In this document: positions 7,319 to 15,566 of the stretch, one piece after another
Layout of the letters: each line of letters starts with the position of its first letter
How positions within the stretch are numbered: position 1 is the stretch's first letter
IMG/VR virus record: IMGVR_UViG_3300042154_002276
Location: 1-21,084 of that record
Length of the DNA: 21,084 nucleotides
From: a virus
Reading direction: 5' to 3' (one strand)
The notes under the pieces: model-generated
Seen by the model: only the letters and a program-made list of their open reading frames with translations
Told to the model about the DNA's origin: nothing
The model's database searches: none
Position numbers and translations under genes: made by a program

Positions 7319-7349
7319 AGGGAAACGCTCACTAACCCTTATAATAGTG
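7319..7349 (+). ncRNA. H-type pseudoknot at the 5' end of the late leader
   Basis: AGGG (7319-7322) pairs with CCCT (7336-7339). Its loop contains CACTA (7330-7334), which pairs exactly with TAGTG (7345-7349). Loops of 7, 1 and 5 bases are geometrically comfortable for an H-type pseudoknot. It begins at the predicted transcription start and is followed at once by a strong terminator, so the transcript would be a roughly 68-base RNA unless read-through occurs. Not assignable by eye to a known riboswitch or small RNA class. Confidence 0.45.
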
Positions 7350-7355
7350 TGAATT

Positions 7356-7387
7356 AAAGCATAGCATTTGTTTGTTATGCTTTTTTT
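7356..7387 (+). terminator. strong intrinsic terminator ahead of the late operon
   Basis: AGCATAGCA (7358-7366) pairs over nine positions, one of them G-T, with TGTTATGCT (7373-7381) around a TTTGTT loop. Two further A-T pairs extend the base. Seven T (7381-7387) follow. It ends 28 bases before the small terminase ATG. Either it closes the early operon and the late genes have another promoter, or it is an antitermination control point. Confidence 0.8.
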
Positions 7388-7415
7388 ATTTAATTTTGAA
7401 CCAAACAACTAGGCT

Positions 7416-7865
7416 ATGAATAGCGAAATTAAGTCGGATAATACCGAGAAAAGAGGAAGACCAACAAAGTATTCAGATGAACTTGCAGATAAAATTTGTT
7501 ATAGAATTGCAACTTCAAAAGATGGAATACATAAAATTTCAGAAGAGTTTAATTTAGACCCTTGGACTGTTTTTAATTGGAAACACGAACATGAATATTT
7601 TTCCCACAATTACGCACGTGCTAAAGAGTTACAAGCAGAATTTTTAAAGCAACAAATTATTGATATTGCAGACGATTCAAGCGGTGATGAAATGGTCAAC
7701 GACTTAGGTCAGGTAAAAATGGATAGAGAATTTGTTGAGCGCTCTAAATTACGTGTTCAAACTCGCCAATGGTTAATGGGTAGATTAGCACCTAAAGAAT
7801 ACGGAGACAAAAAACAAGAGGAGGATACTGCTAAAGAAATTACTATTAGAGTAGTTGAGGACTAA
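7416..7865 (+). CDS. terS: terminase small subunit, 149 aa
   Basis: The small terminase recognises phage DNA and loads the packaging motor. The protein opens with the family signature RGRPTKYSDELADKIC (13-28), then a helix-turn-helix (about 37-57, ISEEFNLDPWTVFNWK), the helical oligomerisation segment YARAKELQAEFLKQQIIDIA (66-85), and the conserved ERSKLRVQTRQWLMGRLAPK region (108-127) ending in KEYGDKK. Length is typical. The gene follows the terminator, starts the late operon, and its stop codon shares a base with the large-subunit ATG. Confidence 0.87.
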   Translation: MNSEIKSDNTEKRGRPTKYSDELADKICYRIATSKDGIHKISEEFNLDPWTVFNWKHEHEYFSHNYARAKELQAEFLKQQIIDIADDSSGDEMVNDLGQVKMDREFVERSKLRVQTRQWLMGRLAPKEYGDKKQEEDTAKEITIRVVED

Positions 7866-9091
7866 TGGAATTATCTGTATCAAGACCAAAACTTCACACA
7901 GGACAAAAGATAGTTTATGATAATAAAAAAAGATTTAACGTACTCAGAAATGGAAGACGTTGGGGTAAAACAATATTATCTGTAAGACTAGCAATTGATA
8001 CCATTTTACAAGGTGGTAAGGTTGGTTATTTTGTACCTTCTTATAATTTTTGCGATGAGTTTTGGGATGAGATAAAAGATAGATTAGAATCAATTATTAC
8101 TTATAAAAATGAATCTAAATACCGTATCACTTTTAAAACAGGTGGCTCAGTTCAAATATTTTCTTTAGAAAAAAAACGTGCTGGACGTGGTAAAAAGTTC
8201 CATAGAGCAATAATAGATGAGGTTGCTTTTGTAAAGGATATGGAAACATCATGGAACAAAGCAATAAGACCAACTTTAGCAGATTATGCTGGAGATGCTT
8301 TTTTTATGAGTACTCCAGATGGATTTAATAACTACTTTCACACTTTAGATGAAAATAGTAAAAAGTTTGAGGATTGGCAAAGTTTTCATATGCCAACAAC
8401 ATCAAATCCTTTTATACTTGAATCTGAGATAGAAGAAATTAAATCACAAATAGACAGTTTAACTTATCAACAAGAGTTTGAAGCTGAATATATTAACTTT
8501 ACAGGTAATGCTTTTGCATATGCTTTCAACGATACAAAACACATTTCAAATGAAGCTGAATATTTAGAAGGTGGTACTATTTATTTATCATTTGACTTTA
8601 ATGTTGACCCAATGACTTGTAGTGTGTTTCAACATACTGCGGACTTTATTTATCAAATAGACGAATTTAGATTATCAACAAGTGATATTTATGAGTTGTT
8701 AGGACAAATTAAAGCAAAGTATTGCGATAGAGGAAACCCAATTAAAGTAACAGGCGATGCCAGTGGTTGGGCAAGAGAAAAGAGTACAAAAGGTTTAGTT
8801 TGTATGTACGATATTATTCAAAAGGAATTGGATATTTCTTTCAATAATATTGATGCACCACGTAGTAACCCAAGCCACAAAAACAATAGAGTTTTAGTCA
8901 ATTCTATTTTAGAAAAACATAAAAACGTAAAAATAAACCCTAAATGCAAAGGTACAATCAAAGATTTAATGTACGTTCAAGTTGATGCTTTCGGTAACAT
9001 TGATAAATCAAACATGGAATTAACTCACAACTTAGATAATTTTAGGTATTATTTAAACTCTTATCATTCGCAATTTTGTAGATTAATTTAG
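7865..9091 (+). CDS. terL: terminase large subunit, 408 aa
   Basis: This is the ATP-driven packaging motor with headful-cutting nuclease. Walker A-like NGRRWGKT lies at 29-36, and Walker B with catalytic Glu in RAIIDEVAF (Asp118, Glu119). The RNase H-like nuclease begins at LSFDFNVDP (Asp244, Asp248), with a second acidic site in GDASG (Asp298). The domain order is the classic terminase arrangement and the length is near the short end of the family. TAATG coupling to terS supports a two-subunit complex. Confidence 0.92.
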   Translation: MELSVSRPKLHTGQKIVYDNKKRFNVLRNGRRWGKTILSVRLAIDTILQGGKVGYFVPSYNFCDEFWDEIKDRLESIITYKNESKYRITFKTGGSVQIFSLEKKRAGRGKKFHRAIIDEVAFVKDMETSWNKAIRPTLADYAGDAFFMSTPDGFNNYFHTLDENSKKFEDWQSFHMPTTSNPFILESEIEEIKSQIDSLTYQQEFEAEYINFTGNAFAYAFNDTKHISNEAEYLEGGTIYLSFDFNVDPMTCSVFQHTADFIYQIDEFRLSTSDIYELLGQIKAKYCDRGNPIKVTGDASGWAREKSTKGLVCMYDIIQKELDISFNNIDAPRSNPSHKNNRVLVNSILEKHKNVKINPKCKGTIKDLMYVQVDAFGNIDKSNMELTHNLDNFRYYLNSYHSQFCRLI

Positions 9092-9099
9092 TACATTTG
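9092..9099 (+). promoter_or_regulatory. possible TAnnTTTG box downstream of terL
   Basis: TACATTTG starts right after the terL stop and 17 bases before the next ATG. A match to the -33 TTG at normal spacing is missing (TTCG at 7067+2000 bases, that is 9067-9070, is the nearest, 21 bases away). A transcript would have only a very short leader. Weak on its own, but this is one of the few inter-gene gaps in the late operon. Confidence 0.35.
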
Positions 9100-9115
9100 C
9101 ATAAAACATAATGCA

Positions 9116-9460
9116 ATGAATCCACTTTGCCAAAATGGTTATGTAGCTTATCCACTTTCAAACTGTTGCGAAACGCTACAAATAAATGATTTAGATTCTG
9201 ACGATTTAGAAGCTAAATGTATAATTACTAATAGTTTAGGTAACAAACAAATATTAGATTGTACTATCTTAGATGGTACAACTGTATTAGATTTAACCGA
9301 ACTACCAAAAGGATTTTTAAGTAATTACAAGCTATATGATATAGCAATATTTGCTGAATTAAATAGTACATTACCAATTACTTATAATACTGATTATGAT
9401 TGTATTATAATTCAGTTTGTAAACACTAATCCAATAATAACAAATGAATTTATTCGTTGA
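9116..9460 (+). CDS. unknown small late protein, 114 aa
   Basis: The composition suggests a beta-rich soluble fold, with hydrophobic and polar residues alternating and many Ile, Thr and Asp. Three cysteines cluster early (Cys5, Cys17, Cys18) and others follow (35, 49, 95). No signal peptide or membrane segment. It lies between the terminase and tail genes and overlaps the membrane-protein gene by 17 bases, so a minor structural or assembly role is possible. I recognise no family. Confidence 0.6.
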   Translation: MNPLCQNGYVAYPLSNCCETLQINDLDSDDLEAKCIITNSLGNKQILDCTILDGTTVLDLTELPKGFLSNYKLYDIAIFAELNSTLPITYNTDYDCIIIQFVNTNPIITNEFIR

Positions 9461-9707
9461 TGCTATAATAGGTTTTAGTATTTCTTTAGTTATGCAAACT
9501 ATTACTGAAAATGGACATATTTTGTCGTTTTTAAATAGGTTTGATAAGTACGAAATAATAAGTAAACCTTTATGGTTGTGTAATATTTGTAGTTCATTTT
9601 GGTACACTTTGTTGGTTGTATCAATAAATCAATCAAATTATTTTTCTATTCCTATTGCAATGAGTATTAGTATATTAGTTAATAAATATTATGATAAACA
9701 AGATTAA
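9444..9707 (+). CDS. small membrane protein with CxxC motif (DUF1360-like), 87 aa
   Basis: Hydrophobic stretches near residues 4-20, 51-62 and 68-80 predict two or three membrane spans. Before the second span is KPLWLCNICSSFW, with Cys46 and Cys49. This P-x-x-C-x-x-C-x-x-x-W pattern at a membrane entry recalls DUF1360 proteins, which I offer as a resemblance only. It overlaps the genes on both sides by 17 bases. Possible roles include a holin-like or envelope-interacting protein. Function is unknown. Confidence 0.6.
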   Translation: MNLFVDAIIGFSISLVMQTITENGHILSFLNRFDKYEIISKPLWLCNICSSFWYTLLVVSINQSNYFSIPIAMSISILVNKYYDKQD

Positions 9708-10344
9708 GTCACTATTTAGCAAACCAGTTTGGCAAAAAGAAAGTCCAAAGTATGTAATTGAAAAAGCTTTTACACTTGGTGGTAAACAATACTATCACAT
9801 TAACGATTTCATAAATATTCCTTGTGAACGTGCCTTAATGGCAATTCAGTACTACAATGAAATGGAAATGAAGGTTGATAGTAAGTTTATGACTGCACAC
9901 GTTGAGGCTATTTTAGATGCTACAAATAGGGGTAAATTAACAGAAGTTGCACAACTTACACAAGATTTAAAGTATAGATTAAGTACTGTTTCAGATTATG
10001 ATACTATACTTCGTTTAGGTTCTATTATGTGGTTTGATGATAATGAAAGTCATTTAACTTATGATGAAACTTACAACGAAAAGAAAATAAAGGAGTGGAA
10101 AAAACTTAAAGTGGAGTCTTTTTTTTTGAGCGTACCATTAAAAGAATTACTACCCTCGTTAAATTTGTCAAAGGTAGATTCGGACATCTTTACGAACTTA
10201 ACGAAGGCAACATCGCAACTGAAAATAGAACAGTTAGAAAGAATTATGCAGTCAATCACGCCAAACAACAAGAACAAAGATTTGTTGAATTCTTTAGAAT
10301 TGCAAATTTCAGAGTTGAAGGAATTGATTTTGTTAAACGATTGA
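9691..10344 (+). CDS. tail assembly chaperone, zero-frame product, 217 aa
   Basis: The position directly before the tape measure gene, the length, and a probable frameshift product make this the equivalent of lambda gpG. The N-terminal 140 residues are helical and hydrophilic (for example ERALMAIQYYNEMEMKV) and would be shared with the longer product. After the run of nine T the zero frame continues for about 72 codons as a leucine-rich helical tail ending LELQISELKELILLND. In the lambda system the short form coats the tape measure during tail building and is absent from the virion. By sequence I recognise no specific family, so the assignment rests on context and the overlapping frame. Confidence 0.65.
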   Translation: MINKIKSLFSKPVWQKESPKYVIEKAFTLGGKQYYHINDFINIPCERALMAIQYYNEMEMKVDSKFMTAHVEAILDATNRGKLTEVAQLTQDLKYRLSTVSDYDTILRLGSIMWFDDNESHLTYDETYNEKKIKEWKKLKVESFFLSVPLKELLPSLNLSKVDSDIFTNLTKATSQLKIEQLERIMQSITPNNKNKDLLNSLELQISELKELILLND

Positions 10345-10403
10345 CAATATTAGAATATTTATTAGTTTTAGAAGAACTTAAGAAAAACGAATCAAAAAAA
10401 TAG
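9691..10403 (+). CDS. tail assembly chaperone, -1 frameshift product (about 237 aa)
   Basis: If ribosomes slip back one base on T-TTT-TTT (10119-10125), reading continues FFERTIKRITTLVKFV and stays open through FFRIANFRVEGIDFVKRLTI to a TAG at 10401-10403, four bases before the tape measure ATG. The last 59 bases lie beyond the zero-frame stop and would otherwise be an unexplained gap. They use ordinary codons for this genome. This mirrors lambda gpGT, where the extension binds tail tube protein. The alternative is a miscounted homopolymer in the sequence. Confidence 0.65.
10119..10127 (+). other. slippery T9 run, candidate programmed -1 frameshift site
   Basis: Nine consecutive T lie in the register TCT-TTT-TTT-TTG, which supplies an X-XXY-YYZ heptamer (T-TTT-TTT) with both tRNAs able to re-pair after slipping one base back. 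I found no convincing downstream stem or pseudoknot by eye. A TACC/GGTA pairing is too weak to count. Confidence 0.65.
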
Positions 10404-10407
10404 ATTT

Positions 10408-13383
10408 ATGGCTACTGATATAAACGTGGTAAAAGTTGAGTTTGATATTGATACAAAAGATATCACTAAAGCTCAAAAGGATTATGAAGATTTGATAAAA
10501 GATATTGATAATACTAAGTTATCAACTGATAAACTATCTGCTTCATTTGACAAAGAAACACAATCAGTAGCTTCAAATAGGGCTAAGATGCTTGAGTTAC
10601 AGGCTGAACATCGTAGGCTACAAAGTGAGATTAAAAGAACAGGCGATACTAACGGTGAACTATCAAAAAAAGCACAACAAGTAAATAAAGACTTTAAAGA
10701 AACATCTGAAAAGTTTAAAAGTGCTACTCAAAACAGTAAGCAGTTAAGCGAACAAATAAAAAGTACTAGCAAAGATAGTGGAGTTCTTTCAAGCACTATG
10801 GGAGGGCTTAAAGGTGCTATTGCTGGGGCATTTGCCGTTGGTGGTGTTATTGCGTTTGGTAGTGCAGTATTGGAAGCTACAAAGAACAACGAAACATTTG
10901 TAATGAGTTTGTCTGCTATGCTTAAAAGCAAAGAACAAGCTAATATACTAAATGCACAGTTGATTGAATTGGCTAAAAGTACACCTTTTAGTTTAGTTGA
11001 AATTCAACAATCAACACGTTCATTGATTGCTATGGGTGTTGCATCAACTGATATTTCAAAAACACTTACAATGCTTTCAGATGTTTCAGCTGGTACAGGA
11101 AATAGTATTACTGAATTATCTGAAAAATTTGGAAGGTTTAAAACACAAGGGCGTCTATATCAACAAGATGTAAATGAGTTAACAGGTCGTGGTATCCCAG
11201 TAATTGAAGAGTTTGCTAAACAGTTTGGAGTTGCTGAAAGTGAGGTAAGAAAGTTAATTGAAACGGGTAAAATCGGATTTCCTGAGGTTACTAAGGCTTT
11301 GGAGTCTATGACTGCTGAAGGTGGTAAATTCTATAAATTATCTGAACAACTTGCACAAACTACCGAAGGGCAACTATCTGCAATGGGGGATAGTTGGAAT
11401 CAGTTGTTAGTAAAAATGGGTAGTAGTACTACTGGTTTCATTAACTACACTATCAAAGGTTTTAATGCAATGCTTGAAAAAATTTCATCATTGTTTGATA
11501 CTGCTGATATGGAAGCACAAACAAGATCAGGTAAGCTATTAGAATCACAAGGAGAAGCATATAAAAATATTTATGATAGGGTTATTAAAATAGCAAAAGA
11601 AGGCAACAAAAATGTAAATGATGAATTATTAAAAACTGAAACAAGTTTATTGAATCAAAATTTAAAAAATATCAAAGATGCTGAAATTAGATTAAAAGCA
11701 ATACAAGATGATTTTAGATTAGTAAAAGATGATAATTCAGATTTAGGTAAAATAAACCCAAAAGATAAAAATATTACATCTTTAATAATTGGGGAAAATG
11801 ATTTATCTTCAGTAGGTAAAACAGGGCAAAATTATGTAGATTTATATATTAATCAATTAGCTGAATTAAATAAATTAAAAGCTGAAACTGGCATTATCAA
11901 CGAACAATACAAAGCATCTTTAAAAGATGTTGAAAATACTGAGGCTGAAATATCTAAAGCTAAAGAAGAAAGACTTAAGAAAGAAAAAAATGATTTTAAA
12001 GAGCGTTTGGCATTATTGAACGCTAGGGAGCAAGAAAGTAAAAGACTCAACGAACGTAATAAAAACGATGAAGAAAAGCAAATTGAAGGATTAAGAATTG
12101 AAGGTAGATATAACCAACAAAAGATTGATTTATACACTGAATATGCAAGGGTTTTAACCAAAATTGATAAGCAAACAAAGGAACAAATGATTGTTAGGCA
12201 AGGTGAATATCAAATTGATATTTTAGTTGCTGAGGAAACATTTTACCAAAAACAGGCACAAAAGTATTTAGAACAACAAGATAAGCTTAAGCAAATTGAT
12301 TTAGATAGAGAAACTACAAATACTGATGAGGTTTTAACTAAGCAAAAAACAATTGAGAATGAAAACTTAATTGCTATTTATAAAGAACGTAACGAAAAGT
12401 TAAAAGGATTGCAAGGTAAGGAGTTTAACGATGTTTATCAATCGTATCAAAACAAAATAACCGAAACAACTAAAAAGCATGAGGTTGATAGATTAACTAT
12501 TGAGATTCAATCATTAGAACGCAAAAAAGAACTTGGAGAAGATGAAATAAAGATAGCTAAGGAAATAAGCGATAAAAAGCTACAAATTGAAAAGCTTACA
12601 AATGACAAGTCAGAGCAAATGACTAAGGATTCAGAAGAAAAGAAACGTAGTGAACGTGAAAAAGCTTTAGCTATTTCAAGACAATTAGCTGATACATTAC
12701 TAACTATTTATAGTGAAAATTATAAACAAGATATTCAAAATCAATCTGATGCTTTAAATGTTCAACGTGAACAAGAGTTAAGTAATAAAAACTTAACTGA
12801 ATCTGAAAAAGAAGCAATTGATAAAAAATATAAAAAGTTACAATTAGATTTAAGGGTTAAGGAATTTAATTTTGATAAACAAATTAAATTAACTGAGGTT
12901 GCTATTAATACTGCTTTAGCAATTACAAAAGTAATGCCTAATCCGTTCTTAATTGCTTTAGTTTCAGGTTTAGGACTTGCACAAGCTGGAGCGATTGCAT
13001 CTAGACAACCACCTAAATATTTCAAAGGTACTGATTATTTAGATTTGAACGGTAATAAAAAAGGCATTGATACAATTCCTATTTTAGCACACGAAGGAGA
13101 AAGAATACTACCAACGGCTGATAATTTAGCAATAGGAGGTAAAGGTTTAAGTAATAAAGAACTTGTTAAGCTTGTAAAATTAGGTCAATTAGTACGTTCA
13201 GGACAATTAGAAGTAAAACAACAACAATCAAATGTAATTGTAAATGTTGATAATGCTGAATTGGTTAATGCTTATAAGAATCAACCAAAATTAGCTATTT
13301 CTATGGATGAAAACGGATATAATAAGTATCTTTACAAGCAAGGAAAAAAAACCGAATTATTGAACAAAAGATACGGTAACTAA
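10408..13383 (+). CDS. tail tape measure protein, 991 aa
   Basis: This is the protein that sets tail length and is ejected with the DNA. It has an N-terminal coiled region (about 15-120), a glycine/alanine-rich hydrophobic segment (GGLKGAIAGAFAVGGVIAFG, about 132-151), then a conserved tape-measure domain with STPFSLVEIQQSTRSLIAMG and LTGRGIPVIEEFAKQFGV. A long Lys/Glu/Gln-rich coiled coil (about 400-830) follows, then a second hydrophobic segment (about 845-865) and a C-terminal AHEGERILP element seen in many tape measures. By the usual 0.15 nm per residue, about 990 residues would correspond to a tail near 150 nm. A tape measure this long indicates a siphovirus or myovirus. No sheath gene is visible, which favours siphovirus. 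Confidence 0.92.
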   Translation: MATDINVVKVEFDIDTKDITKAQKDYEDLIKDIDNTKLSTDKLSASFDKETQSVASNRAKMLELQAEHRRLQSEIKRTGDTNGELSKKAQQVNKDFKETSEKFKSATQNSKQLSEQIKSTSKDSGVLSSTMGGLKGAIAGAFAVGGVIAFGSAVLEATKNNETFVMSLSAMLKSKEQANILNAQLIELAKSTPFSLVEIQQSTRSLIAMGVASTDISKTLTMLSDVSAGTGNSITELSEKFGRFKTQGRLYQQDVNELTGRGIPVIEEFAKQFGVAESEVRKLIETGKIGFPEVTKALESMTAEGGKFYKLSEQLAQTTEGQLSAMGDSWNQLLVKMGSSTTGFINYTIKGFNAMLEKISSLFDTADMEAQTRSGKLLESQGEAYKNIYDRVIKIAKEGNKNVNDELLKTETSLLNQNLKNIKDAEIRLKAIQDDFRLVKDDNSDLGKINPKDKNITSLIIGENDLSSVGKTGQNYVDLYINQLAELNKLKAETGIINEQYKASLKDVENTEAEISKAKEERLKKEKNDFKERLALLNAREQESKRLNERNKNDEEKQIEGLRIEGRYNQQKIDLYTEYARVLTKIDKQTKEQMIVRQGEYQIDILVAEETFYQKQAQKYLEQQDKLKQIDLDRETTNTDEVLTKQKTIENENLIAIYKERNEKLKGLQGKEFNDVYQSYQNKITETTKKHEVDRLTIEIQSLERKKELGEDEIKIAKEISDKKLQIEKLTNDKSEQMTKDSEEKKRSEREKALAISRQLADTLLTIYSENYKQDIQNQSDALNVQREQELSNKNLTESEKEAIDKKYKKLQLDLRVKEFNFDKQIKLTEVAINTALAITKVMPNPFLIALVSGLGLAQAGAIASRQPPKYFKGTDYLDLNGNKKGIDTIPILAHEGERILPTADNLAIGGKGLSNKELVKLVKLGQLVRSGQLEVKQQQSNVIVNVDNAELVNAYKNQPKLAISMDENGYNKYLYKQGKKTELLNKRYGN

Positions 13384-15563
13384 TGAAATATAAATTTGAG
13401 TTAATAGACCAAGACAATAATAGTACTGAAATATCCGAGCCAATAGGTTGGGATGTTTCGGCTATTAAAGTTAAAAGAGATAAGAAATATCATGGCATTT
13501 TTTATGAGTATACTAACGATTTAGAGTTTATAGGTAATGGTTATTTATTACTCAGAAATCTATTTGAAACACTTGGTATATTAGCAAATATTAGCTTAAA
13601 AATTAGTGTACAATGTGCTGAAAACTTAGAGTTTGAAGAAGTATTTACAGGTAAAGGTAACTTCTCTAATTTCAGTATAAAAGAGGGGAATTTTTGTAGT
13701 TGTACGTTAAACTTTGAGGAACAAAATGAATCATTGACTTTATTCAATAATATGGATAAGAAGTTTGATTTGTTTGACGGTACGGATATTAACGAAATGA
13801 CTTTACATAGTAAAGCTATTGTATTGACATCTAATTTTATTCAAAGTAGTTTAAGCGTTCCAACAATAGCTGAATATACTACAAATGAGTTAAAAACTTT
13901 ATTTATAGTTCCTCCTATTGTTATAAATACAGATGATTTAGAAAGTGCTTTTGAAGATTTACAAACAAGTCCAGCAGAATCATGGGGGGCAGTTGGTAAA
14001 ATATTTAAAGCTAAATTCACAAGTGATTATACATTTACTTTTGATTTTAACGGACAATTTCAAAACTTTTCAAGTAAACAAAGGAATTTTAATTTACAAT
14101 TAACTATACAAATAAATGGAGGTACTGCAACACCTTTAATAAATTATGGTTCTAAAACTAGTACAGGAGGTGGTACAATAACACAAGCCATTGATTATAA
14201 TGATTCTTTTGTTTTATCATTGAATGAAAATGATGAAGTAAAAATTGCTTTTGTTTTAGCAAATTATACTACTATAAGTGGGTTTCCATTAACAAGTAAT
14301 TTCATTACAACATTTACAAACCCTTCATTTTTAAACATTGAAGCTATAACATTAACCGATTCAAGCACCGCCAAAACAGTACTTATACATGAAGCATTCG
14401 ACAAAGCAACGGAGCAACTATTTGGAGCAAATAAGTTTAAATCTGATTTCTTTGGAAGAAAGGATATTGGATATTTACAAAATGGTTGCGGTTCGTTTAC
14501 TTCTTTAACCAATGGCTTAAGTGTTAGAAAGTTTGAAGAAAAGCCATTTTTCACAAGCTTTAAAGCTTTATTTGATGCAGTTCAACCTGTCTTTAATTTA
14601 GGAATAGGTTTTGAAGATGGATTAGTAGTTATTGAGCCAGTAGAGTATTTTTATAACCGTAATGAGGTTGTAATTCAATTCAATACAATTAGAAGTAGAG
14701 TAATTGAAATGCAACAAGATTATATTTACAATACTATAAAAATTGGTTACGCTAAAGATGGTACAGAGGAAGGAACGGACAAAGCAAATACATTAGATGG
14801 TTTTGCAACCATGCGAGAATACAACACGCCAATAACTCAGATAAAAAATGAGTATTTAGCAGTTTCTAGTGGCATTGCAGACCATTACGCTATTGAGTTT
14901 ACTAGAAGGCAACAATACAAAACAACAAGTACAAGCGATTGGAAATTTGATAATGATATTTTCATTATTGCAACAAAAAGAACGGTTGATTTTGATGGCA
15001 TACCAAGTGAATTAAACCTTGCTGAAAAGAATGAAAACTTTATAGAAGTTAATAATATTCTTAGTCCAGAAACATCGTACAATTTGCGATTAAGTCCTGT
15101 AAGAAATTTATTACTTCATAACAAACAGTTTTCGGGTGCTTATTGTAAACTTGCAGGATCTAAATCTACGTTTGCATCGGCTACAAAGAATTATTTAATG
15201 AGTACAAAGTTAAATAGTTTATGTAGTAATAATTTTGAAAAGCAATTATTAACTGAAAATGACGATTTAATATTTAATGAAGAATACAATACTGCAAATA
15301 AACCTTTGTTTGAGCCTTACACAGTAATATTTGAAGCACCTTTAAGTTGGACTAACTATAAGACAATAAAGTCAGCAACAAATGCAGAAATAAAAGTTAA
15401 TTCAGTAAACAATACAATTATTCAAGGATTTATTTTAAATTTGGAGTATAATCCACAAAAAGGACTAGCTAACATACAATTGCTTAAATCTTTCGTTGAT
15501 TCGGATGAGTGCAATATGGAATATGTAGAATCTGATTATGTTGAATGTGACTATGTTGAATAG
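13383..15563 (+). CDS. large tail/baseplate-region protein, 726 aa
   Basis: The start shares a base with the tape measure stop (TAATG). The product is large, beta-rich, with no membrane segment, and its position right after the tape measure is where distal-tail and tail-hub proteins are encoded. I do not recognise a named domain, so hub or distal tail is inference from order. The extreme C terminus is a tiny acidic repeat: EYVES-DYVEC-DYVE (codons 713-726). Confidence 0.68.
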   Translation: MKYKFELIDQDNNSTEISEPIGWDVSAIKVKRDKKYHGIFYEYTNDLEFIGNGYLLLRNLFETLGILANISLKISVQCAENLEFEEVFTGKGNFSNFSIKEGNFCSCTLNFEEQNESLTLFNNMDKKFDLFDGTDINEMTLHSKAIVLTSNFIQSSLSVPTIAEYTTNELKTLFIVPPIVINTDDLESAFEDLQTSPAESWGAVGKIFKAKFTSDYTFTFDFNGQFQNFSSKQRNFNLQLTIQINGGTATPLINYGSKTSTGGGTITQAIDYNDSFVLSLNENDEVKIAFVLANYTTISGFPLTSNFITTFTNPSFLNIEAITLTDSSTAKTVLIHEAFDKATEQLFGANKFKSDFFGRKDIGYLQNGCGSFTSLTNGLSVRKFEEKPFFTSFKALFDAVQPVFNLGIGFEDGLVVIEPVEYFYNRNEVVIQFNTIRSRVIEMQQDYIYNTIKIGYAKDGTEEGTDKANTLDGFATMREYNTPITQIKNEYLAVSSGIADHYAIEFTRRQQYKTTSTSDWKFDNDIFIIATKRTVDFDGIPSELNLAEKNENFIEVNNILSPETSYNLRLSPVRNLLLHNKQFSGAYCKLAGSKSTFASATKNYLMSTKLNSLCSNNFEKQLLTENDDLIFNEEYNTANKPLFEPYTVIFEAPLSWTNYKTIKSATNAEIKVNSVNNTIIQGFILNLEYNPQKGLANIQLLKSFVDSDECNMEYVESDYVECDYVE
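15519..15560 (+). repeat. 15-bp tandem repeat encoding (E/D)YVE(S/C)
   Basis: Three copies of a five-codon unit end the 726-aa tail protein: Glu-Tyr-Val-Glu-Ser, Asp-Tyr-Val-Glu-Cys, Asp-Tyr-Val-Glu-stop. Synonymous and single-base differences separate the copies, so this is not a recent perfect duplication. Confidence 0.6.
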
Positions 15564-15566
15564 ATT

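Noticed and set aside
7319-7349. Resemblance of the pseudoknot to a preQ1-I riboswitch
   Set aside because: The size and topology are similar, but the conserved loop and A-rich tail are absent and the downstream gene is terminase, not queuosine metabolism.
10128-10200. Downstream stimulatory stem for the frameshift
   Set aside because: The only visible pairing (TACC with GGTA) is four bases and too weak to claim; a computed fold would decide.
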